Source: Zea mays (lineage: Eukaryota; Streptophyta; Magnoliopsida; Poales; Poaceae). Taken from it: a DNA stretch of 64,000 nt. The stretch is from the NCBI RefSeq assembly GCF_902167145.1, contig NC_050101.1, positions 128,370,990-128,434,989 on the forward strand, written 5' to 3'. The position numbers were made by a program, and so were the translations under genes. This document shows, one piece after another, positions 21,529-32,892 of this stretch (position 1 is its first letter; each line of letters begins with the position of its first letter). The notes under the pieces were generated by a model that worked only from the letters and a program-made list of their open reading frames with translations, ran no database searches and was not told the origin of the DNA.

Positions 21529-21541
21529 TGGTATCAGAGCC
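21529..21541 (+). promoter_or_regulatory. Primer-binding site of D (initiator tRNA-Met)
   Basis: TGGTATCAGAGCC two bases inside the 5' LTR, complementary to the 3' end of plant initiator tRNA-Met as in most Copia elements. Confidence 0.88.
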
Positions 21542-21576
21542 ATTCTCTTCAAGAAAGGGACTAACCGCCCGAAGAG

Positions 21577-23943
21577 ATGGATCCTAAGGGGAAGGGAATC
21601 GTGATCAACGACAAGGAGAAGGAGTCCTTCGTCAACGAGCCAAGGGATGACAAGTCCAACGACTCGGGCTCGGGCCACAGACGCAAAGATGGGAGGAAGA
21701 AGAAGACAAGACGCATCAAGGAGATCGTCTACTACGACAGCGATGAGTCTACTTCCTCTCAAAAGGACGACGACCACAACGACTACGAGAGAAAGAAACC
21801 GGTCAATTCGAACTTTTCTTTTGATTACTCTCGTATTCCTCAAAGTGCTAATGCTCATTTATTATCTATTCCACTTGGTAAACCTCCTCATTTTGATGGA
21901 GAAGACTACGGATTTTGGAGTCACAAAATGCGTAGTCACTTGTTCTCTCTCCATCCTAGCATATGGGAGATTGTAGAGAGTGGAATGCACTTTGATAGTA
22001 CGGATAGTCCCATGTTTATTAATGAACAAATTCATAAAAATGCACAAGCTACTACTGTGTTGCTAGCCTCTTTGTGCAGGGACGAGTACCATAAGGTGAG
22101 CGGCTTGGACAATGCCAAGCAGATCTGGGACACCCTCAAGATCTCTCATGAGGGAAACGATGTCACCTTACTCACCAAAATGGAGTTGGTGGAAGGCGAG
22201 CTTGGACGGTTCGCGATGATAAGGGGTGAGGAGCCGACACAAACATACAACCGGCTCAAGACCCTTATCAACAAAATAAGGAGCTACGGAAGCACGCGGT
22301 GGACGAACCACGACGTCGTCCGCCTAATGCTAAGGTCATTTACCGTTCTTGATCCTCATTTGGTGAACAATATTCGTGAAAATCCCAGGTACACCAAGAT
22401 GTCGCCCGAAGAAGTTCTTGGGAAATTCGTTAGCGGGCGAATGATGATCAAGGAGGCAAGGTACGTGGATGACGCCTTGAATGGTCCGATCAACGAGCCG
22501 CAACCCCTTGCTCTCAAGGCAACACGAAGCAAGGAGGCGCTACCTAGCAAGGTGGCACAGATTGAGGCGGCCGGACTCAATGATGAAGAGATGGCTCTCA
22601 TCATCAAAAGATTCAAGACGACGCTTAAAGGTCGCAAGGGACAGCCAAGCAAGACCAAAACAAAGGAGAAGCGCTCGTGCTTCAAATGTGGTAAGATTGG
22701 TCATTTCATTGCTAACTGTCCCGATAATGAAAGTGACCAGGAAAAGGGGAACAAAAGGGAGAAGAAGAAGCATTACAAGAAGGCCAAGGGCGAGGCACAT
22801 ATCGGAAAGGAGTGAGATTCGGATTGCTCCTCCTCCGACTCCGACAATGAAGGACTCGCCGCCACCGCCTTCAACAAGTCATCCCTCTTCCCCAACGAGC
22901 GTCACACATGCCTTATGGCAAGGGAGAAGAAGGTATGCAATAAAAACAATGTCACTTATGATTCTTCTAGTGATGATGAGTCCAGTGATGAAGAAATAGA
23001 TTACTCTAGTCTGTTCAAGGGATTGGATAGAACTAAAATAGAAAAGATTAATGAATTGATTGATGCCTTGAATGAAAAGGACAGACTCTTAGAAAAACAA
23101 GAGGATCTTTTATATGAAGAGCATGACAAATTTGTAGAGGCACAAAAATCTTATGCTTTAGAAGTTAAAAGAAATGAAGTGCTTTCTGGTGAATTATCTT
23201 CTTGCCATGAAACCATTGCTACTTTAAAAGGTGTTAATAATGATTTAAATGCTAAACTAGAAGTGGCTAGTAAATCTAACTCTTGTGTAGAACATGTTAT
23301 GGTTTGCACTAGGTGTAAAGATTTTAATGTTGATACTTGTAGTGAACACCTAGTTTCAATTTCTAAATTGAATGATGAAGTGGCTAGTCTTAATGCCCAA
23401 CTTAAGACTAGCAAAAGCGAATTTGATAAATTAAAATTTGCAAGGGATGCCTATACGATTGGTAGACATCCCTCAATTAAGGATGGACTTGGCTTCAAGA
23501 GGGAAGCCAAGAACTTAACAAGCCATAAGGCTCCCATTTCCGCCAAGGAGAAAGGGAAGGCCCCTATGGCTGGTAGTGCTAAAAACAACCATGCTTTTAT
23601 GTATCATGATAGGAGACATACTAGAAATGCAAATAGAAGTTGTAATGTTTTTGATTCATATGTTCATCATGACAAGGTTGCTTCTAGTTCTTTCTATGAG
23701 CATGATAGGAATGTTGGTAGGAGAAATGTTGTTCATAATGTTCCTAGGAAAGTTAATGAGCCTTCTACAATATATCATGCTTTGAATGCTTCCTTTGCAA
23801 TTTGTAGAAAGAATAGAAAGGTGATTGCTAGGAAGTTAGGGGCAAAATGCAAGGGTGATAAAACTTGCATTTGGATCCCTAAGGAAATTGCGACTAACCT
23901 TGTAGGACCCAACAAGAGTTGGGTACCTAAGTCCCAAGTCTAA
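21577..23943 (+). pseudogene. gag: gag of element D, interrupted by one nonsense codon
   Basis: Starts at ATG 21577 (MDPKGKGIV), 50 bp after the LTR. The first part (residues 1-412) has a basic, Ser-rich N-terminus, the Gag core (LGKPPHFDGEDYGFW, SLHPSIWEIVE, QIWDTLKISHEG, TQTYNRLKTLINKIR) and a zinc knuckle CFKCGKIGHFIANC. A TGA at 22813-22815 ends it after HIGKE. Element C has TGG (Trp) here, so this is a nonsense mutation. The same frame continues to the stop at 23941-23943 with a long coiled-coil region (INELIDALNEKDRLLEKQ) and a WIPKE/WVPK C-terminal tail. Without the TGA the protein would be about 788 residues. Confidence 0.9.
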
Positions 23944-23950
23944 AATTGCC

Positions 23951-26900
23951 TTGCAGGTTTATGCATCCGGAGGTTCAAGCTGGATTATTGACAGCGGATG
24001 CACAAACCATATGACGGGGGAGAAGAAGATGTTCACCTCCTACGTCAAGAATAAAGATTCCCAAGATTCAATAATATTCGGTGATGGGAATCAAGGCAAG
24101 GTAAAAGGGTTAGGTAAAATTGCAATCTCAAATGAGCACTCTATCTCTAATGTGTTTTTAGTAGAGTCTCTTGGATATAATTTGCTATCTGTTAGTCAAT
24201 TATGCAATATGGGATATAACTGTTTGTTTACAAATATAGATGTGTCTGTCTTTAGAAGATGTGATGGTTCACTAGCTTTCAAGGGTACTCTAGACGGCAA
24301 GCTTTACTTAGTTGATTTTGCAAAAGAAGAGGCCGGTCTAGATGCATGCTTAATGGCTAAGACTTGCATGGGCTGGCTGTGGCATCGCCGCTTAGCACAT
24401 GTGGGGATGAAGAACCTCCACAAGCTTCTAAAGGGAGAACACGTGATAGGTCTAACCAATGTTCATTTCGAAAAAGATAGACCTTGTGCAGCTTGTCAAG
24501 CAGGGAAACAGGTGGGAGGCTCTCATCACACCAAAAATGTGATGACAACATCAAGACCCCTGGAGCTGCTACATATGGACCTCTTCGGACCCGTCGCCTA
24601 TCTAAGCATAGGAGGAAGTAAGTATGGTCTAGTTATCGTTGATGACTTTTCCCGCTTCACTTGGGTGCTCTTTTTGCAGGATAAGTCTGAAACCCAAGGG
24701 ACCCTCAAGCGCTTCATCAGGAGAGCTCAAAATGAGTTTGAGCTCAAGGTGAAGAAGATAAGGAGCGACAACGGGTCCGAGTTCAAGAACCTTCAAGTGG
24801 AGGAGTTCCTTGAGGAGGAAGGGATCAAGCACGAGTTCTCCGCTCCCTACACACCTCAGCAAAATGGTGTGGTAGAGAGGAAGAACAGGACGCTAATCGA
24901 TATGGCGAGGACGATGCTTGGAGAATTCAAGACCCCCGAGTGTTTCTGGTCGGAAGCCGTGAACACGGCTTGCCACGTCATCAACAGGGTCTACCTTCAT
25001 CGCCTCCTCAAGAAGACTTCGTATGAGCTTCTAACCGGTAACAAACCCAATGTATCTTACTTTCGTGTATTTGGGAGCAGGTGCTACATTCTAGTGAAGA
25101 AGGGTAGAAATTCTAAATTTGCTCCCAAAGCTGTAGAAGGGTTTTTGTTAGGTTATGACTCAAATACAAAGGCGTATAGAGTCTTCAACAAATCATCGGG
25201 TTTGGTTGAAGTCTCTAGCGACGTTGTATTTGATGAGACTAATGGCTCTCCTAGAGAGCAAGTTGTTGATTGTGATGATGTAGATGAAGAAGATGTTCCG
25301 ACAGCCGCTATACGAACCATGGCGATTGGAGAAGTGCGGCCACAGGAACAAGATGAACGAGATCAACCTTCTTCCTCAACAACGGTGCATCCCCCACCTC
25401 AAGATGATGAACAGGTTCATCAAGAGGAGGCGTGTGATCAAGGGGGAGCACAAGATGTTCACGTGATGGAGGAAGAAGCGCAACCGGCACCTCCAACCCA
25501 AGTTCGAGCGATGATTCAAAGGGATCATCCCGTCGACCAAATTCTGGGTGACATTAGCAAGGGAGTAACTACTCGATCTCGATTAGTTAATTTTTGTGAG
25601 CATTACTCTTTTGTCTCTTCTATTGAGCCTTTCAGGGTAGAGGAGGCCTTGCTAGATCCGGATTGGGTATTGGCCATGCAGGAGGAACTCAACAACTTCA
25701 AGCGCAATGAAGTTTGGACACTGGTGCCTCGTCCCAAGCAAAATGTTGTGGGAACCAAGTGGGTGTTCCGTAACAAACAAGACGAGCACGGGGTGGTGAC
25801 GAGGAACAAGGCTCGACTTGTGGCAAAAGGTTATGCCCAAGTCGCAGGTTTGGACTTTGAGGAGACCTTTGCTCGTGTGGCTAGGCTAGAGTCCATTCGT
25901 ATCTTGCTAGCATATGCCGCTCACCATTCTTTCAGGTTGTACCAAATGGATGTGAAGAGCGCTTTCCTCAATGGGCCAATCAAGGAGGAGGTGTACGTAG
26001 AGCAACCCCCTGGCTTCGAGGATGAACGGTACCCCGACCACGTGTGTAAGCTCTCTAAGGCGCTCTATGGACTTAAGCAAGCCCCAAGAGCATGGTATGA
26101 ATGCCTTAGAGACTTTCTAATTGTTAATGCTTTCAAGGTTGGGAAAGCCGATCCAACTCTTTTTACAAAGACATGTGATGGTGATTTGTTTGTGTGCCAA
26201 ATTTATGTCGATGACATAATATTTGGTTCTACTAACCAAAAGTCTTGTGAAGAGTTTAGAAGGGTGATGACGCAGAAATTCGAGATGTCAATGATGGGCG
26301 AGTTGAACTACTTCCTTGGGTTCCAAGTGAAGCAACTCAAGGACGGCACCTTCATCTCCCAAACGAAGTACACGCAAGATCTGCTAAAGCGGTTTGGGAT
26401 GAAGGACGCCAAGCCCGCAAAGACTCCGATGGGGACCGACGGACACACCGACCTCAACAAAGGAGGTAAGTCCGTTGATCAAAAAGCATACCGGTCAATG
26501 ATAGGGTCTTTACTTTATTTATGTGCTAGTAGACCGGATATTATGCTTAGCGTATGTATGTGTGCTAGATTTCAATCCGATCCTAAGGAGTGTCACTTAG
26601 TGGCGGTGAAGCGAATTCTTAGATATTTGGTTGCTACGCCTTGCTTCGGGCTCTGGTATCCAAAGGGGTCTACCTTTGACTTGGTTGGATACTCAGACTC
26701 CGACTATGCTGGATGTAAGGTCGATAGGAAAAGTACATCGGGGACGTGCCAATTCTTAGGAAGGTCCCTGGTGTCGTGGAACTCTAAGAAACAAACTTCC
26801 GTTGCCCTATCCACCGCTGAGGCCGAGTACGTTGCCGCAGGACAGTGTTGCGCGCAACTACTTTGGATGAGGCAAACCCTCCGGGACTTTGGCTACAATC

Positions 26901-27157
26901 TGAGCAAAGTCCCACTCCTATGTGATAATGAGAGTGCAATCCGCATGGCGGAAAATCCTGTTGAGCACAGCCGCACAAAGCACATAGACATCCGGCATCA
27001 CTTTTTGAGAGACCACCAGCAAAAGGGAGATATCGAAGTGTTTCATGTTAGCACCGAGAACCAGCTAGCCGATATCTTTACCAAGCCTCTAGATGAGAAG
27101 ACTTTTTGCAGGTTGCATAGTGAGCTAAATGTCTTAGATTCGCGAAACTTGGATTGA
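23951..27157 (+). CDS. pol: pol of element D: protease, integrase, RT, RNase H (Copia order)
   Basis: A 1,068-codon ORF, counted from the TTG at 23951, in the +1 frame relative to gag. Protease D14-S-G ([13 protein letters not shown]). Integrase zinc residues H145, H150, C179, C182, then DDE residues D210, D273 and E309. RT contains [23 protein letters not shown] and catalytic YVDD (752-755). RNase H shows [16 protein letters not shown] and CDNESAI near the C-terminus. Integrase before RT defines Copia. No internal stop. One oddity is TFARVARLE (R642) where A and B have APVARLE. D lacks any ORF after pol. Confidence 0.92.
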   Translation: MQVYASGGSSWIIDSGCTNHMTGEKKMFTSYVKNKDSQDSIIFGDGNQGKVKGLGKIAISNEHSISNVFLVESLGYNLLSVSQLCNMGYNCLFTNIDVSVFRRCDGSLAFKGTLDGKLYLVDFAKEEAGLDACLMAKTCMGWLWHRRLAHVGMKNLHKLLKGEHVIGLTNVHFEKDRPCAACQAGKQVGGSHHTKNVMTTSRPLELLHMDLFGPVAYLSIGGSKYGLVIVDDFSRFTWVLFLQDKSETQGTLKRFIRRAQNEFELKVKKIRSDNGSEFKNLQVEEFLEEEGIKHEFSAPYTPQQNGVVERKNRTLIDMARTMLGEFKTPECFWSEAVNTACHVINRVYLHRLLKKTSYELLTGNKPNVSYFRVFGSRCYILVKKGRNSKFAPKAVEGFLLGYDSNTKAYRVFNKSSGLVEVSSDVVFDETNGSPREQVVDCDDVDEEDVPTAAIRTMAIGEVRPQEQDERDQPSSSTTVHPPPQDDEQVHQEEACDQGGAQDVHVMEEEAQPAPPTQVRAMIQRDHPVDQILGDISKGVTTRSRLVNFCEHYSFVSSIEPFRVEEALLDPDWVLAMQEELNNFKRNEVWTLVPRPKQNVVGTKWVFRNKQDEHGVVTRNKARLVAKGYAQVAGLDFEETFARVARLESIRILLAYAAHHSFRLYQMDVKSAFLNGPIKEEVYVEQPPGFEDERYPDHVCKLSKALYGLKQAPRAWYECLRDFLIVNAFKVGKADPTLFTKTCDGDLFVCQIYVDDIIFGSTNQKSCEEFRRVMTQKFEMSMMGELNYFLGFQVKQLKDGTFISQTKYTQDLLKRFGMKDAKPAKTPMGTDGHTDLNKGGKSVDQKAYRSMIGSLLYLCASRPDIMLSVCMCARFQSDPKECHLVAVKRILRYLVATPCFGLWYPKGSTFDLVGYSDSDYAGCKVDRKSTSGTCQFLGRSLVSWNSKKQTSVALSTAEAEYVAAGQCCAQLLWMRQTLRDFGYNLSKVPLLCDNESAIRMAENPVEHSRTKHIDIRHHFLRDHQQKGDIEVFHVSTENQLADIFTKPLDEKTFCRLHSELNVLDSRNLD

Positions 27158-27950
27158 ATTGTAGCATACATTTATGCTTTTGATCATGTTCCTTTTTGCA
27201 TTTTATTGCTGATTGTGGTGCTCAAGTTGTACAAACACTCCCTGGACCTCACAAGTCCGTTGCAAAGTGATGCACATGTTTAGGGGGAGATGTGTTACAA
27301 CTTGACCCTTTGAGACTAACCATGTACTTGAGTTTGATGATTTAGTCTCGAAGCATCACGAAACACATTTGAAAGGGAAAAGGTGGACTTGGACCATGAA
27401 AGACTTCCACTGCACTCCGATGAGAGGGTAACTTATTCCAAGTTCATCTCATGAACTCTTATTGCCATTTGCTCTTAATTGAAGATTTTGGTGAGGCAAT
27501 GGGGTTAAAGGGCCAAGATTGATCCCGTTTTGGTGCTTGATGCCAAAGGGGGAGAAAATAAAGGCCAAAGCAATAAATGGATCAGCTACCACTTGAGAAA
27601 CTTTGAAAACAGTAGGATAGAGCTTTTGGTTTGTCAAAACTCTTGCATTGTCTCTTTTGTCAAAAGTTGGCCTCTTGTGGGGAGAAGTGTTGATTATGGG
27701 AAAAAGGGGGAGTTTTTGGAATCTTGAATCAATTTTCTTTGGAAAACCTCTCTTTATGTCTCTACAAGTGGATTTGACTTAGAGATAGGTTTTTGAGGTT
27801 GATTTGCAAAAACAAACCAAGTGGTGGCAAAGGATGATCCATATATGCCAAATTGAATCAAAATAAATTTGAGTTTTTATTTGAAGTGATATTGCACTTG
27901 TTCTAGTTGCTTTATGTTGTGTTGGCATAAATCACCAAAAAGGGGGAGAT
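27158..27950 (+). other. 3' untranslated region of D with repeated polypurine tracts
   Basis: No gene. Purine runs of the AAAGGGGGAG type occur at 27281-27290, 27545-27555, 27701-27712 and 27937-27950. The last abuts the 3' LTR and is the likely working polypurine tract. Multiplied polypurine tracts are a known Sirevirus trait. Confidence 0.8.
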
Positions 27951-29221
27951 TGAAAGGGAAATGTGCCCTTGGGCCATTTCTAAGTGTTTTGGTGATTTAG
28001 TGCCAACACAAGTGCTTAAATGTGGATCTATGCCCATGGATGAACAAAGTGCAAATCAAGAGCAAGGGTATGTTTCTAAGTCTCAGTACATTGGTTTTGT
28101 GTACTAATATACTTGTCTAAGTATCAGAAACAGAAAGAAGAAGAAAAGAGAAGAGTTGGCTGTGTACAGCTGAGAGGCTGTTTCGGTCTGGGGCACCGGA
28201 CTGTCCGGTGGTGCACCGGACAGTGTCCGGTGCGCCAGGCTGCCTCGAGCGAAGTGGCCGCTCTCGGGAATTTGCCGACGGCGTACGGCTAAAATTCACC
28301 GGACTGTCCGGTGTGCACCGGACTGTCCGGTGAGCCAACGGTCGGCCGGGCCAACGGTCGGCCGCGCGATCTGCGCGGGACACGTGGCCGAGCCAACGGT
28401 CGGAAGGGGGCACCGGACTGTCCGGTGTGCATCGGACATGTCCGGTGCGCCAACGGCTCCCGCATCTGCAACGGCCGGCTTCGCTATTTAAGGAAGGAAA
28501 TCGGGCACTGGACAGTGTCCGGTGTGCACCGGACAGTGTCCGGTGTGCACCGGACTGTCCGGTGCGCCCGACGACAGAAGGCAAGGATGGCCTTCCAGAT
28601 TTGTTCTCAACGGCTCCTAGCTGCCTTGGGGCTATAAAAGGGACCCCTAGGCGCATGGAGGAGAACACCAAGCAACCTTAGAGCATTCTTGATCATCCAC
28701 ACTCAGTCTTTGCGCTTTCGTTTGTCATTCTCAGTGATTCGAGCTCCGTTCTAGTGAGAACTTTGAGATAGTCTTTTGAGCTCGATTCTTGGCCGTGTGT
28801 GTGCGCATTTTGCTGTGGATTTGTGTGTGTTGCTTCCCTTCCTTACTCCGTGATTCTTTGTGAACATCAAAAGTGTAAGGGCGAAAGGCTCCAAGTTGTG
28901 GAGATTCTTCGCGAACGGGATAAGAAAAGAAAAGCATAACACTGTGGTATTCAAGTTGATCATTGGATCACTTGAGAGGAGTTGAGTGCAACTCTCGTCC
29001 GTTGGGACGCCACAACGTGGAGTAGGCAAGTGTTGTACTTGGCCGAACCACGGGATAAATCACTGTGTCTTCTCTGTGTTGAATTCTTTGTGATTATCGT
29101 ATTGTGCAAGACCTTCTCTCTAGCCACTTGGCATTAACTGTGCTAACGCTTAATCAATGTTTTGTGGCTATAAGTTTAAGTTTTACAGGATCACCTATTC
29201 ACCCCCCTCTAGGTGCTCTCA
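27951..29221 (+). repeat. 3' LTR of element D
   Basis: 1,271 bp, almost identical to the 5' LTR. It has one extra 21-bp palindrome unit near 28505-28560 and lacks two single bases present in the 5' LTR. Confidence 0.92.
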
Positions 29222-29226
29222 ATTAC

Positions 29227-29556
29227 GCGCGGTGCTAGCACGCTGGTGTCGCAGCTTTTCATCCCCGCACATCTGGATCAGCAACGAACTTGAGGAGCAC
29301 GGATGAACTCGAGAATGTTTGACTATTTCCACTACATCAACACCTTCTCTACTCACATGTTATTTTGGTTGAGCGTGGTATATATGCTAGTGCATAGCAT
29401 ACACGTTTTCCAATTGTAGTACCAGAGCTAGGTCATGCAGAGTTTTTAATTCAGATAGTTTGCATATAGACGATATGCATTGTAGACTAGATCTTCATTT
29501 GCTTTGGTTATAACATGGATTTGGACGGATGAGGTAGTTATTGGTGTAGTAGTACA
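29227..29556. other. Low-copy sequence right of D
   Basis: Continuation of the sequence broken at 20274. No domain, inverted repeat or tandem array recognised. Confidence 0.45.
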
Positions 29557-30117
29557 ACATCTTGCCTTGTTTCTAGAAGCGGAGCTACCGTTTACCGTCC
29601 ACCTATGGATCGATGGCAGAGCCTTTTACACAAGTGAATTTGATTTGTCTCTCTCTGAAAATAATGATTATGCTATTTTGAATCGGTGTGTAGGTTCATC
29701 GAGCCCATCCGAGGACACCCGCACGATGAGGATTCATGGGACGCCAAGAAAACCACGTGATGAAATCAAGCATGCCTGAAAACTAGTGTAGCATAGGAAT
29801 CTAAGTTGTATATCAATACGTGATACAAATTAAAAAAAAGAAAACTATATAAACAAAAGAAGCAAACATGCCGCTAAGTTCTTGGTGACTGGATTGATGT
29901 CATAGGTATCCGTTGAATGTATATCCTCGAATGGCGGGGGCACTGAGAAGAGGGCGGTGTCAGGAGGCCCCTCCGACACTAATCAAGGGCTCGCTGGTTC
30001 ACCAAGCTTGCAACCGCTGAGGATGGGTCGCATCATCGCGACGAGTGAGATCGGGCCTGACAGACGTGTCGACGTTGTGACGATGACAAGTGGGGTGAGG
30101 GTGTTGCGAGTTTTTGG
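29557..30117 (+). repeat. Right copy of the ~0.55-kb direct duplication, with a possible old coding frame
   Basis: Matches 19201-19755. A 91-codon ORF at 29504-29779 runs into this copy. Its shared part begins LFLEAELPFT and includes WIDGRAFYTSEFDLS and SSSPSEDTRTMRIHG. The left copy carries the same translation after a 1-nt insertion. I do not recognise the protein. It may be a captured gene fragment or a chance ORF. Confidence 0.8.
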
Positions 30118-30139
30118 AGTCGGACAGCGTCACGCGTCA

Positions 30140-31524
30140 TGAAGGATATGGGTGAAAACGGGCGGATACGGACGGATAATAGATCATCCTGTATCCTACC
30201 CTAATGTATTTAAAACGGATTCGGGATCGGATATAGATAGTTAGAAATGCGATGGATACGGATACAGGGACCAGATATTTATTCAGGCGGATAAGTGGCG
30301 GATACAGATATTATTTGGGCAGATATCTGATACTTCTCGGATAATGCATTAATTGCTTACCATAAAGTATTCTTATTCGACCACGAATTGCAAATAAATT
30401 ATCAAGACTAATAAACATTTTATAAGAAGATAATCTCAAGTTCCCACATAAAAATGGTAAAGTGAAGTATTGATTATGTTGAAACTTGGATACTTAGAGT
30501 GATTTCACGTATAACTCACGCAATAAGTGGAAATGAAATAGAAGACACATTGACATCTTAAGGATTTTATGGTCCCATTTATTTTTGATGACTATGTGTG
30601 GCCATAGTCCAAATGTTTTTGAGAACTATATGTGGATATATATTGTGTCCCCGTAAAAATTCATGATTTTTAAGCTAATTGTGTTATTATTATTATTTTT
30701 CTATAGAAAATCATTAAAATGCAATTAATTCATAAAATATTCTAGTTTCACTGAAAAATTGCAAATAAGTTATAAGAACTAATAAACATTCTATACGAAG
30801 ATAACTCAAGTCCTCACATGAAAATGATAAAGTAAAGTACAAATTATATTAAAACTTGGATATTTAGAGTGATTTCACTTGTAGCTCATACAAATAAGTT
30901 AAAGTGAAATGGAAGAAACGCGTGCATCTTATATATTTTATGATCAAAATATTTTTTATCGTTATATATGGACATATGTTGTGCCTTCGTAAAATTTGAT
31001 ATTTTTTATTCTATTTGGTGTATTATTAATTAAATTCATAAACATATTGTAGTGTCGACCGAAAATTGCAAATAACTTACCAATACTAATAAATAGTTTA
31101 TAAAAAGATAACCTTAAGTTTCCACATGGAGATAGCCTTATGTCCCCACATGAAAATGATAAAGTCTATTAATTTGATATAAAATTGGACATTATTTCAA
31201 TGATTTTGGCCTAAAAATTTGTTTAAACAAAAATGTGATGTACTACAAAGTTATAGATCTCTTCGAGCTCTACAATTTTTATACAAACTTTATCTTCATC
31301 TGATTTCATATGTAAAAGTTATGATTTTATAACTATATAATTATGCAAAAAAAAATAAAAATGGGTACCCGTATCCGAACCGTATATCCGGGTATTTACC
31401 GGGTAGTCATCACTCCGTATCCGACCCGATCCGAAGCTGCACTATCCGGGTATTAACCGTATCCGTCCCGCATATAAAAAAATACCCGAATCCGTATCGA
31501 AAAAGGGTATTTGCACTTGTAGGA
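30140..31524. mobile_element. AT-rich element with CGGATA-rich ends (probable hAT-type, non-autonomous)
   Basis: The left end (about 30140-30300) is rich in GGATACGGACGGATA motifs. The right end (about 31365-31510) is rich in CCGTATCCG and CCCGTATCC motifs in inverted sense. The 1.0-kb middle is AT-rich and non-coding, with repeated phrases such as TTGAAACTTGGATA near 30480 and TTAAAACTTGGATA near 30848. This layout is typical of small plant hAT elements. Exact ends and target duplication could not be fixed; element G starts at or near the right end. Confidence 0.5.
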
Positions 31525-31529
31525 AACGA

Positions 31530-32892
31530 TGACGACTAAGAGGGGGTGTGAATTAGGACTTCTAAAAACTATATCTAAACTAGGCACAATTAAATCCCTA
31601 GAACAAAACCTATGCAAATAAGCAATCTAGAATGTGCAAACTAAGTTTTGTCTAAGTGTTGCTATCTCTACCGTAGAGGCTAAGTTTCAATCCTAAATAA
31701 TCTAACTAGAAAGACAAGATTAAAACTTAAATACTTAATATAAATGCGGAAGGTAAAAAGCAAGGTAGAGATGCAAACTTTTGTGAATGATGCTAGTATT
31801 TTTATCGAGGTATCCAGAACCACGCAAGGTTCCGACTAATCCTCGTTGGTGCCCCTACTAAAAGGGTAGCCCATGCGAGGGCCAAGCATCTCGGTCGAGT
31901 AACTACGTAGAGAGCCACGGGCCTTCTCCACGCTCAAGTGGTGCTCCGCTTCTGGCTCCTCTCGGGCGCTCCCCGCCGTCTCCACTATTGAGCTTCCGGC
32001 TGAAACACTGCGGGCCTCGTTCCCTCTGGTACACGGTAGCGGTCGTGACACAAATTCGGTTGTCACGGTCTCGCAAGACTCTCGCCCCACTTGGTACAAT
32101 TACAACGGCTCACGCAAGAGCCGAGGGGTTGTGTGTTTTTTCTAAACTCACTTAACTAACTAGGATTCAACTAGAGCAAGCGCTAATACGGTCTAACTAA
32201 TCTAAGCAGTTCGCAAATCACCTATGCTAATCACCGAGTGATTTTATTAAGCACTTGGGTGTTTGAGCACTTGGAAATATCTACAATATGCCTTGGTATA
32301 TTGCTTGGGCTCCCACACCTCCAAATGGCCGATTGGGGGTGTTTATAGCCTCCCCTCAAATGTAGCCGTTGGACAGAAGCAACAGCTTTCTGTCGACGAG
32401 CGTACCGGACAGTCCGGTGCACACCGGACATGCACTATTCACTGTCCGGTGCCCTGGCCACATCAGCCGACGTTGCGGTCTTCAGCAGTCGACTGTTGGA
32501 TCTAATTGTTACCAGACCGTCCGTGCTGCAGCCCGAGGGCGCTATCTGCGGGCCCCTCTGCGCAGACTGTCAGGTGTTACATCGGACAGTCCGGTGCACA
32601 CCGGATATGGTAATGTTCACTGTCCGGTGCGCCACCAGGGCGCTGGCTGTCTGGCCACTTCATGGATTACATCACTGTTTCCTTAGGCTTCTTTTGTTCT
32701 TGAGTCTTGAACTTCTAATCTCTTTTATGTCTTCTTTTGAGGTGTTGCATCCTTAGTGCCTTAGTCCAATCCTCTTCGCATCCTGTGAACTACAAATACA
32801 AACACTAACAAACTCACTAGTCCATAGGTTATGTTGACCATCAAACACCAAAACCTTTTGAGCCAAATGGCCCGAGGTCCATTTTCCTTACA
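31530..32892 (-). repeat. 3' LTR of element G
   Basis: 1,363 bp. On the sense strand it starts TGTAAGGAAAATGG and ends CTTAGTCGTCA. It contains TCCGGTG palindromes at about 32405-32450 and 32582-32632. The polypurine tract AAAAGGGGGAGATTG (sense) lies just outside at about 32893-32905. Candidate target site on the left is AACGA (31525-31529). The right copy is outside the window. Confidence 0.75.

Larger units (their letters stand above)
20275..29221 (+). mobile_element. Element D: complete Copia/Sirevirus (ji/opie-type) retrotransposon
   Basis: An 8,947-bp element with LTRs at 20275-21526 and 27951-29221, each TGAAAGGG...GCTCTCA. It has a tRNA-Met primer-binding site, gag, pol and a polypurine tract. 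Flanks are GTTAC (20270-20274) and ATTAC (29222-29226), a 4 of 5 match as target duplication. About seven substitutions were seen by eye between the LTRs, plus a 21-bp insertion and two 1-bp gaps, implying a very recent insertion. Element C belongs to the same family. The ji/opie assignment is from memory. Confidence 0.92.
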
